The position numbers and the translations under genes are program-made. This document shows positions 34,693 to 43,374 of a DNA stretch of 64,000 nt, one piece after another. Source of the stretch: VXMO01 sp034422835 (GTDB taxonomy: Bacteria > Chloroflexota > Dehalococcoidia > UBA6926). How positions within the stretch are numbered: position 1 is the first letter of the stretch; every line of letters begins with the position of its first letter. The DNA lies in contig DAOUJJ010000003.1 of assembly GCA_034422835.1 (NCBI GenBank), forward strand, positions 62,001 through 126,000. Direction: 5' to 3'. A model generated the notes under the pieces. The model saw only the letters and a program-made list of their open reading frames with translations, had not been told where the DNA came from and did no database searches.

Positions 34693-34770
34693 CAAATAAC
34701 GCGCCAACGCGATACGATGACGATGCGGCATCGGTAAGAGAGCCGCCGCGAACGGGGGAGTAAACACACC

Positions 34771-35235
34771 ATGACCATGCCAGAAATTGGGCAACAACTG
34801 CCGGACTTGACGTTTACGTCCGGATTTCGAGAGACGATCAGCACCGCCGACCTCAAGGGCGAAGAGAACCTTGTCATCGCATTCTATGCCGCCGCTTTCA
34901 CAGGTGGTTGAGAGCGGGAGCTGAGGGAATTCGAGCGCCTGCACGACGAATTCCGAAAGCTAAACACCCAGGTCTGGGGTTCAAGCGTTGATCTGATTCC
35001 GAGCCAGGCGGCATTCGCGCAGCACTGCGGCCTGAGTTACAGGCTCGTCAGCGGCTACCCGAATCACGAGGCGGCCAAGACGCTCGGCGCGTGGAATGAG
35101 GAACGAAGCATGATGCGCCGCGTCACCTACGTCATCGACAAGGAAAGCGTCCTCCGCCACGTCATTGATGACCCCGGTGACATGGAGCGCCATGCAAACG
35201 AAGCGCTGGAGGCCGTGAAGGGCCTTTCCGGTTAG
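34771..35235 (+). CDS. AhpE-like peroxiredoxin with in-frame UGA at the peroxidatic site
   Basis: ATG 34771 opens MTMPEIGQQLPDLTF and the frame runs to 35235 with a single UGA at 34909-34911 (residue 47), giving 154 residues. Around it the protein reads FYAAAFTGG-U-ERELREFERL, which matches AhpE-type AFTGxC-xxEL: UGA takes the place of the peroxidatic Cys in the T-x-x-C motif. Downstream VWGSSVDLIPSQAAFAQHCGL and VTYVIDKESVLRHVI are standard thioredoxin-fold Prx. It is 78 bases after sodX on the same strand. The intact frame on both sides argues against a pseudogene. It would be missed by ordinary gene calling. Confidence 0.92.
34914..34942 (+). promoter_or_regulatory. SECIS-like hairpin in the peroxiredoxin gene
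   Basis: Starting two bases after the UGA, GCGGG (34914-34918) pairs with CCTGC (34938-34942; one G-U pair), then after one mismatch GCT (34920-34922) pairs with AGC (34934-34936). The apical loop is 11 bases, GAGGGAATTCG. Size and position suit a bacterial SECIS. Hand-folded only. Confidence 0.5.
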
Positions 35236-35260
35236 AGGTTCAACGCCCATCCGCTCATCC

Positions 35261-35438
35261 GTCATTCCCGTGAAAGCATGCCCCGTACTCCGATACAGGG
35301 TGGGAATCCAGAGTCCCCTCTCCCCCGAGGAAGGGTCGGGATCAGGGTTCGGCTCTCACGCTCGTTCGCCCTGAGCCTGTCGAAGGGCCCTCCTGTCATT
35401 CTGAGCGCAGCGTAGCGGAGTCGAGGAATCTAAAGCCT
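35261..35438. repeat. Cluster of dispersed repeats, one with a nested element
   Basis: At 35261-35312 a GTCATTCCCG...GGGAATCCAG hairpin element is interrupted in its loop by a further sequence, CATGCCCCGTACTCCGATAC, which is not in the other copies here. A CCCTGAGCCTGTCGAAGGGC copy lies at 35369-35388 and a TCATTCTGAGCGCAGCG family copy at 35396-35438. The gap between the peroxiredoxin and mcrC holds no gene. Confidence 0.75.
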
Positions 35439-35472
35439 CATTTCCCCAACCAAACCTCGTAACGCCGCGTAA

Positions 35473-36606
35473 CTAGGGCGTGTCTGTAGGAATGGTCATC
35501 AACCGATCGCGAATGTCTGCCGACGGCATACTCAAATCCACGGTCATAAAACGGAATCTGTGACCCTGAATGTCCGCCCACTCGTCTACATTCTCGTCGA
35601 CTGTCGGGTGCAACAAGATACCTGTGCTGCTCAACGACGGCGGATCGTCATGCCGTTCCTGTGAGCGCACGTACGCGTAGATCTGATAGATGTAGCCACT
35701 CCGCAGTGATTCATCGCGCCTGAACCCAGGCGTTGTAATGTCTGTAAATTTCGTATCAATCACAATGCGTCGAGCATCCCTACGATGTTCTAGCACGATG
35801 TCCTGTTGCATACGTGGCAGAATGTCGTCCAACCCACCGGACGAGCGCGAGTAATCCCAGTCAATCCACTTGCCGTGGTCGACATTCCATCCCTGCGGCG
35901 CCAATCGCACTGTATAGAATCCCGCAACCGCCCTCTCAAACACACGTCGCAGCCAATCGCCCCGCTCGACTGAAAACATCTGCGACTGGTCTGCCTCTTC
36001 TGTGGGTATCGCCATGTCGAACACTAGCTGCGCCGACGCAAGCATCAGTCGATCCTCTCGATGATGCTCGCGTCGGATTGTACGGAACGCGTCGCCACGA
36101 CCGCGCAGACTGTCTAGCGTGGGATCCGCAGTCACGCCTGACCGCGCAAGCGCAGCCGCCGCGTTTCGACATCGTGACGCCAGCGTCTGATTCGTCGCTA
36201 ATCGCGACGCGCGAGACAATGCCGCCATGACGTACCGATTGGGAGGCGTATCCACTGTCAACTCGTCAAAGCGACACGCGACGAATCCTTTGTCCAGCAG
36301 CGAGCGCCGCTCTGTACGTAGCAAATCAATGCGTCCGCGCACTCGCCGCAAGTCTGCCTCTCGACGGTGGAATGAAAAGCTCAGATTGCGCTTGAGCCGC
36401 CGTTCAACGGAATACGCGAGAACCTCGGCGACCAAATTGAATATCTCGTCCGAGTTGTCTTCTGCCCCAGCCAACTGAGTGTCAGCCAGATGCTCCTGAT
36501 ACAGCGCGGAAGCCCACAGCAGCAACAGCCACACGTTGCGGATGGGGATACGAGTGTTCCTATCGCGGGGGTGTGCCGACTCAGCCCCCTCAGCCGTGGA
36601 AACCAT
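35473..36606 (-). CDS. mcrC: McrC-type restriction subunit
   Basis: 377 residues. The N-terminal segment with IPIRNVWLLLLWASALYQ and the central RVRGRIDLLRTERRSLLDKGFVACRFDELTVDTPPNRYV match McrC. The C-terminal nuclease domain has a PD-(D/E)XK core with MQQDIVLEHRRDARRIVIDTKF. McrC supplies the cleavage activity that McrB GTPase rings drive on modified DNA. It begins six bases after the mcrB stop. Type IV restriction of methylated or hypermodified foreign DNA is the expected role. Confidence 0.88.
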   Translation of the reverse strand: MVSTAEGAESAHPRDRNTRIPIRNVWLLLLWASALYQEHLADTQLAGAEDNSDEIFNLVAEVLAYSVERRLKRNLSFSFHRREADLRRVRGRIDLLRTERRSLLDKGFVACRFDELTVDTPPNRYVMAALSRASRLATNQTLASRCRNAAAALARSGVTADPTLDSLRGRGDAFRTIRREHHREDRLMLASAQLVFDMAIPTEEADQSQMFSVERGDWLRRVFERAVAGFYTVRLAPQGWNVDHGKWIDWDYSRSSGGLDDILPRMQQDIVLEHRRDARRIVIDTKFTDITTPGFRRDESLRSGYIYQIYAYVRSQERHDDPPSLSSTGILLHPTVDENVDEWADIQGHRFRFMTVDLSMPSADIRDRLMTIPTDTP

Positions 36607-36611
36607 CGTCT

Positions 36612-38033
36612 CTACAGACCCTCTTCCAATCTGGCGGCATGGTCATCAACCGTCTTTGCGCCACCCGCGTCAAACCAATACTCCGCTAGAAGCGGCCTGA
36701 TCTCCGTGTCAACCACAATCTTGAACCATTCGGCGTCCATGCGTGTCCCTGAGGCCGGGGTGACGACGCTATGGCCGATGCGGAACTGCTTGCCAAGGCT
36801 TGAATCGGTGGCGATGGCCTCATTAAGTGCGTTCATGCGCTGCTGAATATCCCTGAGGAATTCCTCATCAACCTCGCAACTCTGCTGGCACCACTCCTGC
36901 CACGCATCGCCGAAACTCGGCTCTAAATCGAGGAATGCGAATCGGCGTCGCAGTGCGAAATCCACCAGAGCCAACGACCGATCCGCAAGGTTCATTGTGC
37001 CAATGATATGGACGTTCTCTGGTATGTTGACGCGCTCCCCTTCGTATTTGGGATACGCGAGTGACAGCGCTTCGCTCTCTTTCCGCTTGTCCGCCTCAAG
37101 CAAGGTCAACATCTCGCCGAAAATCTGCGCCGGGTTCCCCCGATTGATTTCTTCAATGACCATGACGTATGCGTTTGACTTGTCATTTTGGGCGTCGTCA
37201 ATCAACTTCATGAACGGGCCGTCCGCCAACTCCAGCTTTGCCTCGCGGCCGTCACCGCTGGTCGGTCTGTACCCCCGCACAAAGTCCTCATATGACATGT
37301 TGGCGTGGAACTGTACTGGCCGGACGAATTCTCGTGTATCGTCCTTGTGCCCAATCAGCGCGTAAGCCAACCGTTTTGCCAGCCACGTCTTCCCTGTGCC
37401 CGGCGGCCCTTGCAGGATGAGGTTCTGCTTGGTCTTCAAACGCTCCAGCGCCTTGGCCAGCGTTTCGTGCGGCAGAAAGCACCCATCATTCGTGATGGAG
37501 TCAAGGGTGTAGGATGGTAGTGAATTCTCTTCCGCTTCCGATCCATTGCTGTCAGGGTAGCCGTACTTTTCACCCCAGTACGGGTACTTCAAAAACAAGT
37601 TGATATCTTGGTCTTCATCATCAAACGTAAATCGTATCAATGCTTGCCGCCGTCGCCCGTCAGGTGGAACTCGCCAAACTGTTCCGGTATACGTGTAGAA
37701 ATACCACTCACGTGGCGAGCCAACCGGAATCCAGTCCACCCGTAAAGACCGTCGGTCTCCTAGGTTTTCAAGGACGACACCCGTAGCCTTGACTGTCATC
37801 ACAGAGACGTACTCTCCGCGATTGTCGAAGGGTAATCCTCTCTTGCGGGTGTATTGGGATTTGATAGCGATTCGGTCCCCTGGTTGTATTGAAGCGATTA
37901 GATCGCCGTAATCCTCTACGGGCCCGCCTTCCCAAATCCCGTTTTGGATAAAACGCTCAGTCTGATCATCGCGGCGACCAAACATGGCACCAACAAACCA
38001 GGCAGGGCGCGGATTCTCCGGCTCAGTAGCCAT
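36612..38033 (-). CDS. mcrB: McrB-type AAA+ GTPase with N-terminal EVE/PUA-like domain
   Basis: 473 residues. The AAA+ domain has Walker A GPPGTGKT at 209-216, FHANMSYEDFVRGYRP, Walker B YVMVIEEINRGNPAQIFGEMLTLLE and the McrB sensor signature GTMNLADRSLALVDFALRRRFAF. The first ~150 residues begin WFVGAMFGRRDDQTERFIQNGIW and include IQPGDRIAIK, which looks like an EVE/PUA-related modified-base reader; this replaces the usual E. coli DNA-binding domain. That domain call is by resemblance only. The pair forms a complete McrBC system without other defence genes beside it. Confidence 0.88.
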   Translation of the reverse strand: MATEPENPRPAWFVGAMFGRRDDQTERFIQNGIWEGGPVEDYGDLIASIQPGDRIAIKSQYTRKRGLPFDNRGEYVSVMTVKATGVVLENLGDRRSLRVDWIPVGSPREWYFYTYTGTVWRVPPDGRRRQALIRFTFDDEDQDINLFLKYPYWGEKYGYPDSNGSEAEENSLPSYTLDSITNDGCFLPHETLAKALERLKTKQNLILQGPPGTGKTWLAKRLAYALIGHKDDTREFVRPVQFHANMSYEDFVRGYRPTSGDGREAKLELADGPFMKLIDDAQNDKSNAYVMVIEEINRGNPAQIFGEMLTLLEADKRKESEALSLAYPKYEGERVNIPENVHIIGTMNLADRSLALVDFALRRRFAFLDLEPSFGDAWQEWCQQSCEVDEEFLRDIQQRMNALNEAIATDSSLGKQFRIGHSVVTPASGTRMDAEWFKIVVDTEIRPLLAEYWFDAGGAKTVDDHAARLEEGL

Positions 38034-38129
38034 CTTTCGTATTCTCCGTTAGTTCGATATGTCTGGTGGTGATTGCGGTACCGCCATTGCCGATTCTCTA
38101 CCGTATTGGTACGACCGACAAGCTCCCCC

Positions 38130-38196
38130 CCGTTCGCCCTGAGCCTGTCGAAGGGCATTCTTCTTGTCATTCCGAGCGTAGCCGAGGAATCTACTG
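38130..38196. repeat. Dispersed repeats between mcrB and the MFS genes
   Basis: A CCCTGAGCCTGTCGAAGGGC copy at 38136-38155 and a GTCATTCCGAGCG..GCCGAGGAATCTA copy at 38166-38192. They separate the mcrB upstream region from the MFS genes. Confidence 0.75.
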
Positions 38197-38197
38197 C

Positions 38198-39700
38198 CTA
38201 TCCCCCCGCCCGTACGCGGACGGGGTCCCTTCCGCGCAGGGCAGAGACGAATACTGCCACTACGAGCAGTACCGTCAGGTATGTGATGACGTCCTGGTAG
38301 CCTGTGGTTGCCGACTGCGCCATCGCCGTTCCCGCATCCACCCCGGCATCCAATAGCCGCGCCTCCTCATCGCGCTGAATGACGGCAAATAGCGTCCCGG
38401 CGATGGCGATGCCCGTCGCCTGGCTGACCTGCCGCACGGTGGCGATCATGGCGGACGCCGTGCCGAGGCGATGAGGCGGGACTGAGCTGACGAGGGCGGT
38501 GTTGTTGCCCGGCTCGAAAATCGAGATGCCCGTCCCCAATGAGAGCAGCACGGTCACAAAGATTGCGATGTGCGTGTCGACGCCGATATAGGTCAGCGCA
38601 TAGTAGGCGGCGGTCATGAGCATCAGGCCAAATGTCGCGATAACACGCGTTGGGACCTTGTCCGCCACCCATCCGGCAGAGGGGGCAACAAAAAGGCGTA
38701 CGACGGGCAGTGTGACCAGGATCAGGCCGGCCTCCGTCGCTGTCAGGCCGCGCCCGTCAAGCAGGAAGAACGGCAACAGGATGATGAGTGCCCCCTGCGT
38801 GATGAACTGGAGCGTGTTGGTGGCGTTCGATGCGGAGAACTGCCGGATCAGGAACAGGTTCAACTCGAGGATGGGGAGACGCTCGCGGAGGAACCGGACA
38901 CCGCTCCTGCGAATCTGGAGAACCATCATTTCCGGCCTCGACTGGATGTACATGAATACGGCAAACGAGACGACCGCAGCCGCTGTGAATCCGATGATGA
39001 GAGGCTCCGACCAGCCGAGAATAGGGCCCCGGTTGAGCGTGAGCAGGAACGCGGTCATGAAAACGAAGAGCAGGACTGCGCCAAAGAAATCGAACCGAAC
39101 GTGACGGCCTTCCGCGCGGTCGTTTCGCAGAATGACTAGCCCCATCACGAAGAACAGCAGGATAAATGGAATGCGCGTGTAGAAAAGCGCTTGCCATCCG
39201 AGCGCGTCCAGCAGGAATCCTCCTAGCAACGGGCCTGTGGAGAGGCCGATTCCCACAAAGACGTTCTCCAGTCCGATCGCCCGCGCCCGTTCGGCTTCAG
39301 GAAATGCCCCCACAACGATGGCATCGCTGTTGGAGATGAACAATGCCAACCCGATGCCCTGGATCACCCGGGCAACCAACAGCATCGCCAACGTTGTGCT
39401 CAGTGAGGCAATAACCAGCCCGAATCCAAATACGAGAAATCCGGCCAGGAAAACCTGCTTGCGCCCGATGGCGTCGCCCAGACTGCCGAACGTCAGGCTC
39501 AGTCCGAGGCTTGCCAGCAGGTAAATGACGCTTACCCAGAGGATGACATCGGGTTCGACATCGAACTCTCGCCCAAGCTCGGGCAGCGCAATGTTCGTTA
39601 TCCCCACGTCGAAGGCGCTTGTGAGGATGCTCACGCCCACGGTGAGAAGCACCAGCCACTTGTAATAGCCGGCCGAGCGCAGCCTTTCGGTAAAGGGCAT
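38198..39700 (-). CDS. MFS transporter, DHA2 (EmrB/QacA) type
   Basis: 500 residues with about 14 hydrophobic segments. The loop 2-3 motif appears as GSLGDAIGRKQVFLAG, and the drug-antiporter motif C as GIGLSTGPLLGGFL in segment 5. ITNIALPELGREF near the N-terminus is the typical DHA2 segment 1. Such carriers export drugs or small amphipathic metabolites using the proton gradient; the substrate cannot be predicted. It follows its paralogue with only three bases between, so the two form an operon from tandem duplication. Confidence 0.85.
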   Translation of the reverse strand: MPFTERLRSAGYYKWLVLLTVGVSILTSAFDVGITNIALPELGREFDVEPDVILWVSVIYLLASLGLSLTFGSLGDAIGRKQVFLAGFLVFGFGLVIASLSTTLAMLLVARVIQGIGLALFISNSDAIVVGAFPEAERARAIGLENVFVGIGLSTGPLLGGFLLDALGWQALFYTRIPFILLFFVMGLVILRNDRAEGRHVRFDFFGAVLLFVFMTAFLLTLNRGPILGWSEPLIIGFTAAAVVSFAVFMYIQSRPEMMVLQIRRSGVRFLRERLPILELNLFLIRQFSASNATNTLQFITQGALIILLPFFLLDGRGLTATEAGLILVTLPVVRLFVAPSAGWVADKVPTRVIATFGLMLMTAAYYALTYIGVDTHIAIFVTVLLSLGTGISIFEPGNNTALVSSVPPHRLGTASAMIATVRQVSQATGIAIAGTLFAVIQRDEEARLLDAGVDAGTAMAQSATTGYQDVITYLTVLLVVAVFVSALRGRDPVRVRAGG

Positions 39701-39703
39701 CTG

Positions 39704-41272
39704 TTAGCGGTTCGCCTGGGCGCGGGAATCCCCTGGGGTCGATTCAGAGGATTGCGGCCGTCCCTGGGGCCCGCGAACGCGCCCCGTTGTCTCCGGGTCG
39801 CGCCCCCGCAGCACAGACACGATGATTGCCGCCACCAACGTAACAAGCATGATGGTCAGGACATCCTGGAATCCCTTTTCTACGGAGAGACTGAGGGCGT
39901 CCCCGGCTTCAACGCCAAGCCCCAGCAATCGTGATTCCTCGGCGCTCTGGATTACGGCATAGAGCGTTCCGGCTACCGCGATGCCCGTCGCCTGGCTGAT
40001 CTGCCGCACGGTGCCGAGCATGGCCGATGCGGTGCCGAGATGCGAGGGAGGTACAGAGCCCATGATGGCGCTGTTGTTGCCCGGGCCGAATATCGAGCTG
40101 CCCGCGCCCTCCGCAAGCAGCAAGGTGATCAAGATCGCCACGGGCGTATCGATGCCCACACTCCGCAGCCCAAAGTACGCGCCGGTCATGACAAGCAAAC
40201 CCAAAGTGGAGACCGTCCGCGACGACATCTTGTCCGCCGCCCAGCCGGCAAACGGCGCAACGACGAGCCGCACGATTGGAAGCGTGACGAGGATTAATCC
40301 CGCCTCCGTCGCCGTGATTCCGCGCCCGGTAATCAGGAAGAACGGCATCAGAATGATGATCGCGCCCTGGCTCAGGAATTGCAGCGCGTTTGCGCTGTTT
40401 GCTATGGAGAACATTCGATTGCGGAACAGGCTCAACTCCAGAACAGGCAGGTGGTCTCTCATGACGCGGATGCCCCTCATGTGAATCTCTACCAGCGGCA
40501 GCCGCTGGCGGGATTCCACGAAAAGGAATACGAGGAAAGACAAGAGGGCAGTCGCGCCCAGCCCGATGATGAGAGGCTCCGTCCACCCCAGGTTCGGGCC
40601 GCGATTGAGGCCCAACAGGAACGCCGAGACGAAACCGAAGAGAGCCAGCGCGCCAAGGAAATCGACACGCGCATGTCGGCCCTCTTGACGGTCGCTCCGC
40701 AGGAAAATCAGCCCCATGACAAAGAACACCGCCATGAACGGCGCGCGGGTGTAGAACAGCGACTGCCATCCCCAAAGGTCGAGCAGAAAACCACCCAATG
40801 GCGCTCCACTGGCGAGGCCGACGCCGACAAAGGCGTTCTCCATCCCGAGCGCCCGGGCGCGTTCTGTGTCCGGGAAAGCGTCTACGACGAGGGCGTTTCC
40901 GTTGGCGAGGATCATCGCTTGTCCTATGCCCTGCACGACGCGCCCGAACAGCAGCATCGGCAGAGTCGTGCTCAACGGCGTGATGATCAGCCCAATCCCG
41001 AACACGAGGAACCCGGCCAGGAAAACCTGCTTGCGTCCGATGGCGTCGCCGAGACTGCCGAGCGTCAGCATCAGCCCGATGCTGGCAAGCAGGTACGCCA
41101 CGCTCACCCACAGGATCACGCTCGCATCTACCCCGAACACCTTCTCAAGCTCTGGCAGAGCGATATTGGTGATAGAGCCGTCGACCGTGCTCGTCAAGAT
41201 GCCAAGCCCAACAGTCACAAGCACCAACCACTTGTACTGAGGGCCTGAACGGAGTCTTTGCCCGAGGGTCAT
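39704..41272 (-). CDS. MFS transporter, DHA2 type (paralogue of the next gene)
   Basis: 522 residues. It is collinear with the downstream transporter and strikingly similar along its length (ITNIALPELEKVF, LGSLGDAIGRKQVFLAGFLVFG, GVGLASGAPLGGFLLDLWGWQ, GRGITATEAGLILVTLPIVRL). Motif C has AsnPro-like GASGAPLGG in place of TGPLLGG. The C-terminal tail is longer and Gln/Ser/Pro-rich. First gene of a two-gene exporter operon. No regulator is adjacent. Confidence 0.85.
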   Translation of the reverse strand: MTLGQRLRSGPQYKWLVLVTVGLGILTSTVDGSITNIALPELEKVFGVDASVILWVSVAYLLASIGLMLTLGSLGDAIGRKQVFLAGFLVFGIGLIITPLSTTLPMLLFGRVVQGIGQAMILANGNALVVDAFPDTERARALGMENAFVGVGLASGAPLGGFLLDLWGWQSLFYTRAPFMAVFFVMGLIFLRSDRQEGRHARVDFLGALALFGFVSAFLLGLNRGPNLGWTEPLIIGLGATALLSFLVFLFVESRQRLPLVEIHMRGIRVMRDHLPVLELSLFRNRMFSIANSANALQFLSQGAIIILMPFFLITGRGITATEAGLILVTLPIVRLVVAPFAGWAADKMSSRTVSTLGLLVMTGAYFGLRSVGIDTPVAILITLLLAEGAGSSIFGPGNNSAIMGSVPPSHLGTASAMLGTVRQISQATGIAVAGTLYAVIQSAEESRLLGLGVEAGDALSLSVEKGFQDVLTIMLVTLVAAIIVSVLRGRDPETTGRVRGPQGRPQSSESTPGDSRAQANR

Positions 41273-41330
41273 TTCAAAAATCTACACCCGAATAGCCAAC
41301 CCGCGCCTGCGTCGGCCTCTCCCCTTACCC

Positions 41331-42077
41331 TCATGACACTAGCGTGATTCTCCATGCCTGGCCGAAACCTTCGCTCAGCGCGCGCGCTATTTCTTTAAAG
41401 TCAGGTGTCGTATCCAGCGCGCCCGCCAGCGTTCCCGTGCGGTCATTCAGATCGCGGCGGAATCGCTCCCGACGCCCCGGGTCAAGCCGTAGGAGGTCGG
41501 CCAGTCCGGACCCTGCCTCTGCCAATGGAATCGTTCCGTGTTGGAGAACGACGCCTGCTGTGCGGCGCTGCGCGGTGGCCACCATCTTTCGGCCCGCCCA
41601 ATACACCTCATGGCGTCCCGGCGACTCAAAGCAGCCGAAATCCACACCGGTTTCCGGCCAGATTGGCGCAGGATCACGCATGGCGGCGCGAACGCCCAGG
41701 ATTCCCAGTCCGGCCACCAACGCTTCGTTGACCGCTGCGTAACCGGCGAGAACGTCCTGCGAAAACGGTTCCTTGTCAGCGGGCGCAATCACGCTATAGG
41801 TCACGTCACCGGTTGAATGCAGGATCGCCTTGCCGCCGGTTGGACGCCGCACAATCTCGATGCCCGAATGCTCGCAGCGCTGAACGTCAAGCAGCTGCTC
41901 ACTCTTTTGGTGTCGGCCCAGCGACACCGTAGGGCAAGGCCACGAATAGAGCCGTACAACCGGCGCGGACTTCCCCTCCGCCACCTGCATGGCAAGCCGC
42001 TCATCCATGTCCATGTTTTCCTGCCCGGTTAAACCTGAATCCAAAACCAGGCGCCACTCTTTACTCATGTCCATCAC
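41331..42077 (-). CDS. Lipoyl-pathway acyltransferase (LipM/LplA family)
   Basis: 248 residues of the biotin/lipoate protein ligase fold. RRPTGGKAILHSTGDVTYSV is the family signature loop. Further on, DFGCFESPGRHEVYWAGRKMVATAQRR contains a Cys where LipM octanoyltransferases carry their acyl-thioester Cys, followed by the conserved Lys of GRK and VVLQHGTIPL. I therefore favour octanoyltransferase LipM over ATP-using lipoate ligase, but cannot exclude LplA. The start may be Met 4 (42068). Divergent from the S1 protein. Confidence 0.8.
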   Translation of the reverse strand: MMDMSKEWRLVLDSGLTGQENMDMDERLAMQVAEGKSAPVVRLYSWPCPTVSLGRHQKSEQLLDVQRCEHSGIEIVRRPTGGKAILHSTGDVTYSVIAPADKEPFSQDVLAGYAAVNEALVAGLGILGVRAAMRDPAPIWPETGVDFGCFESPGRHEVYWAGRKMVATAQRRTAGVVLQHGTIPLAEAGSGLADLLRLDPGRRERFRRDLNDRTGTLAGALDTTPDFKEIARALSEGFGQAWRITLVS

Positions 42078-42174
42078 GATACCTTCAAATGCAGAAAATC
42101 AAATGCGCTATGTCGCCATTGCGGTGTATACTTGCAACATCACTGCGCAAGTAAGCGCAACGTCAGGGGACTCG

Positions 42175-43317
42175 ATGCTCCAGGAGCCCGTTGAGGGTAG
42201 TCAGCAGGAATCGCAACGGCCAGAAGATAGCGAGATGGCTCGCCTTTTGGAGGCCGAAGGTCAGAATATGCCCGTCCTCCGCCGCGGTGAAGCTGTGGAG
42301 GGCACCATAGTCCACGTTGACGACGAAGGACTCCTCGTCAATATCGGAGCGAAGAGCGAAGGGGTTATTCCGTACCGCGAAATGCGAAGCCTCCCAGAGG
42401 ATGAGGCGCGCGCCCTCAAGGCCGGGGATTCCATCGTGGCAACTCTCGTGCGAACCGACGAGGCCGGCCAATACATGCTTTCTTATGATCGCGCGCAGGC
42501 CGAGCGCGGGTGGCGTCAGCTCGAAAAAGAAAGGGAAACCGACGAGCTGATCACCGGCAAGGTCATCGGCCACAATCGCGGAGGCATCCTCGTTGAAACG
42601 AGGGGCGTCCAGGCGTTCGTGCCGTTGTCCCAGTTGTCTCCTGAGCACCGCGAACTCGCATCCGGTGAGGGCGATGACCAACTGCAGGCGCTGGATACGC
42701 TGGTTGGCCAGGAGTTCCAATTCAAGGTTATTGAGGTCAATCGACGCCGCCAGCGTGCCATCCTCTCGGAGCGCGCCGCGTCCCAGGATATGCGCGTCGA
42801 GCAGCGGCAAGCCCTGCTTGCTGAACTGCAGGAGGGGACGGTTCGCAAGGGCCGGGTGACGGGCGTCCGTGATTTCGGCGCTTTTGTTGACCTTGGCGGC
42901 GCGGACGGCCTCATCCACGTATCCGAGCTTGCGTGGGAGCCTGTTACGCATCCTTCTGAGATCGTCCAGACAGGGCAGGAACTTGAGGTTCATGTCCTCA
43001 AGGTCGACCACGAGACGGGGCGCATCTCCCTCAGTCTTCGCCGCACGCAGCCGGACCCGTGGCTTGCGGAGGTGGAGGCGTATCAGGAGGGTCAGATTGT
43101 TGAGGCGACTGTGACCCGTCTTGCCGTATTTGGCGCTTTTGCCCGTTTAGAGCAAAGTAATATAGAGGGCCTTATCCACATCTCGGAAATGGCGGATCAC
43201 CACATCAATCATCCGCGTGAGGTCATCAAGGAGGGAGATACGCGACGGGTGAAAGTGCTTCGGATCGAACCGGAGCGACGCCGGCTGGGCCTTAGCCTAC
43301 GCCAGGTGGATGCATAG
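42175..43317 (+). CDS. rpsA: S1-domain RNA-binding protein (ribosomal protein S1 homologue)
   Basis: 380 residues from ATG 42175. Four S1 OB-fold repeats are visible: GEAVEGTIVHVDDEGLLVNIGAKSEGVIP; GKVIGHNRGGILVETRGVQAFVPLSQL; GTVRKGRVTGVRDFGAFVDLGGADGLIHVSEL; and GQIVEATVTRLAVFGAFARLEQSNIEGLIHIS. Four domains is the short form found outside Proteobacteria. It binds mRNA and helps translation of weakly structured starts, which may matter here as several genes have poor ribosome sites. A TATACT -10 element lies at 42127-42132 without a good -35. clpC follows. Confidence 0.88.
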   Translation: MLQEPVEGSQQESQRPEDSEMARLLEAEGQNMPVLRRGEAVEGTIVHVDDEGLLVNIGAKSEGVIPYREMRSLPEDEARALKAGDSIVATLVRTDEAGQYMLSYDRAQAERGWRQLEKERETDELITGKVIGHNRGGILVETRGVQAFVPLSQLSPEHRELASGEGDDQLQALDTLVGQEFQFKVIEVNRRRQRAILSERAASQDMRVEQRQALLAELQEGTVRKGRVTGVRDFGAFVDLGGADGLIHVSELAWEPVTHPSEIVQTGQELEVHVLKVDHETGRISLSLRRTQPDPWLAEVEAYQEGQIVEATVTRLAVFGAFARLEQSNIEGLIHISEMADHHINHPREVIKEGDTRRVKVLRIEPERRRLGLSLRQVDA

Positions 43318-43374
43318 GAAGGAATTGGAAGGCGCGGGCGCGAATCCCACAATAGAGGGTGAGCGGAGAAGATA

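Noticed and set aside
34909..34911. UGA in the peroxiredoxin as a pseudogene mark
   Set aside because: The remaining frame is intact and conserved, and the codon position coincides with the peroxidatic Cys.
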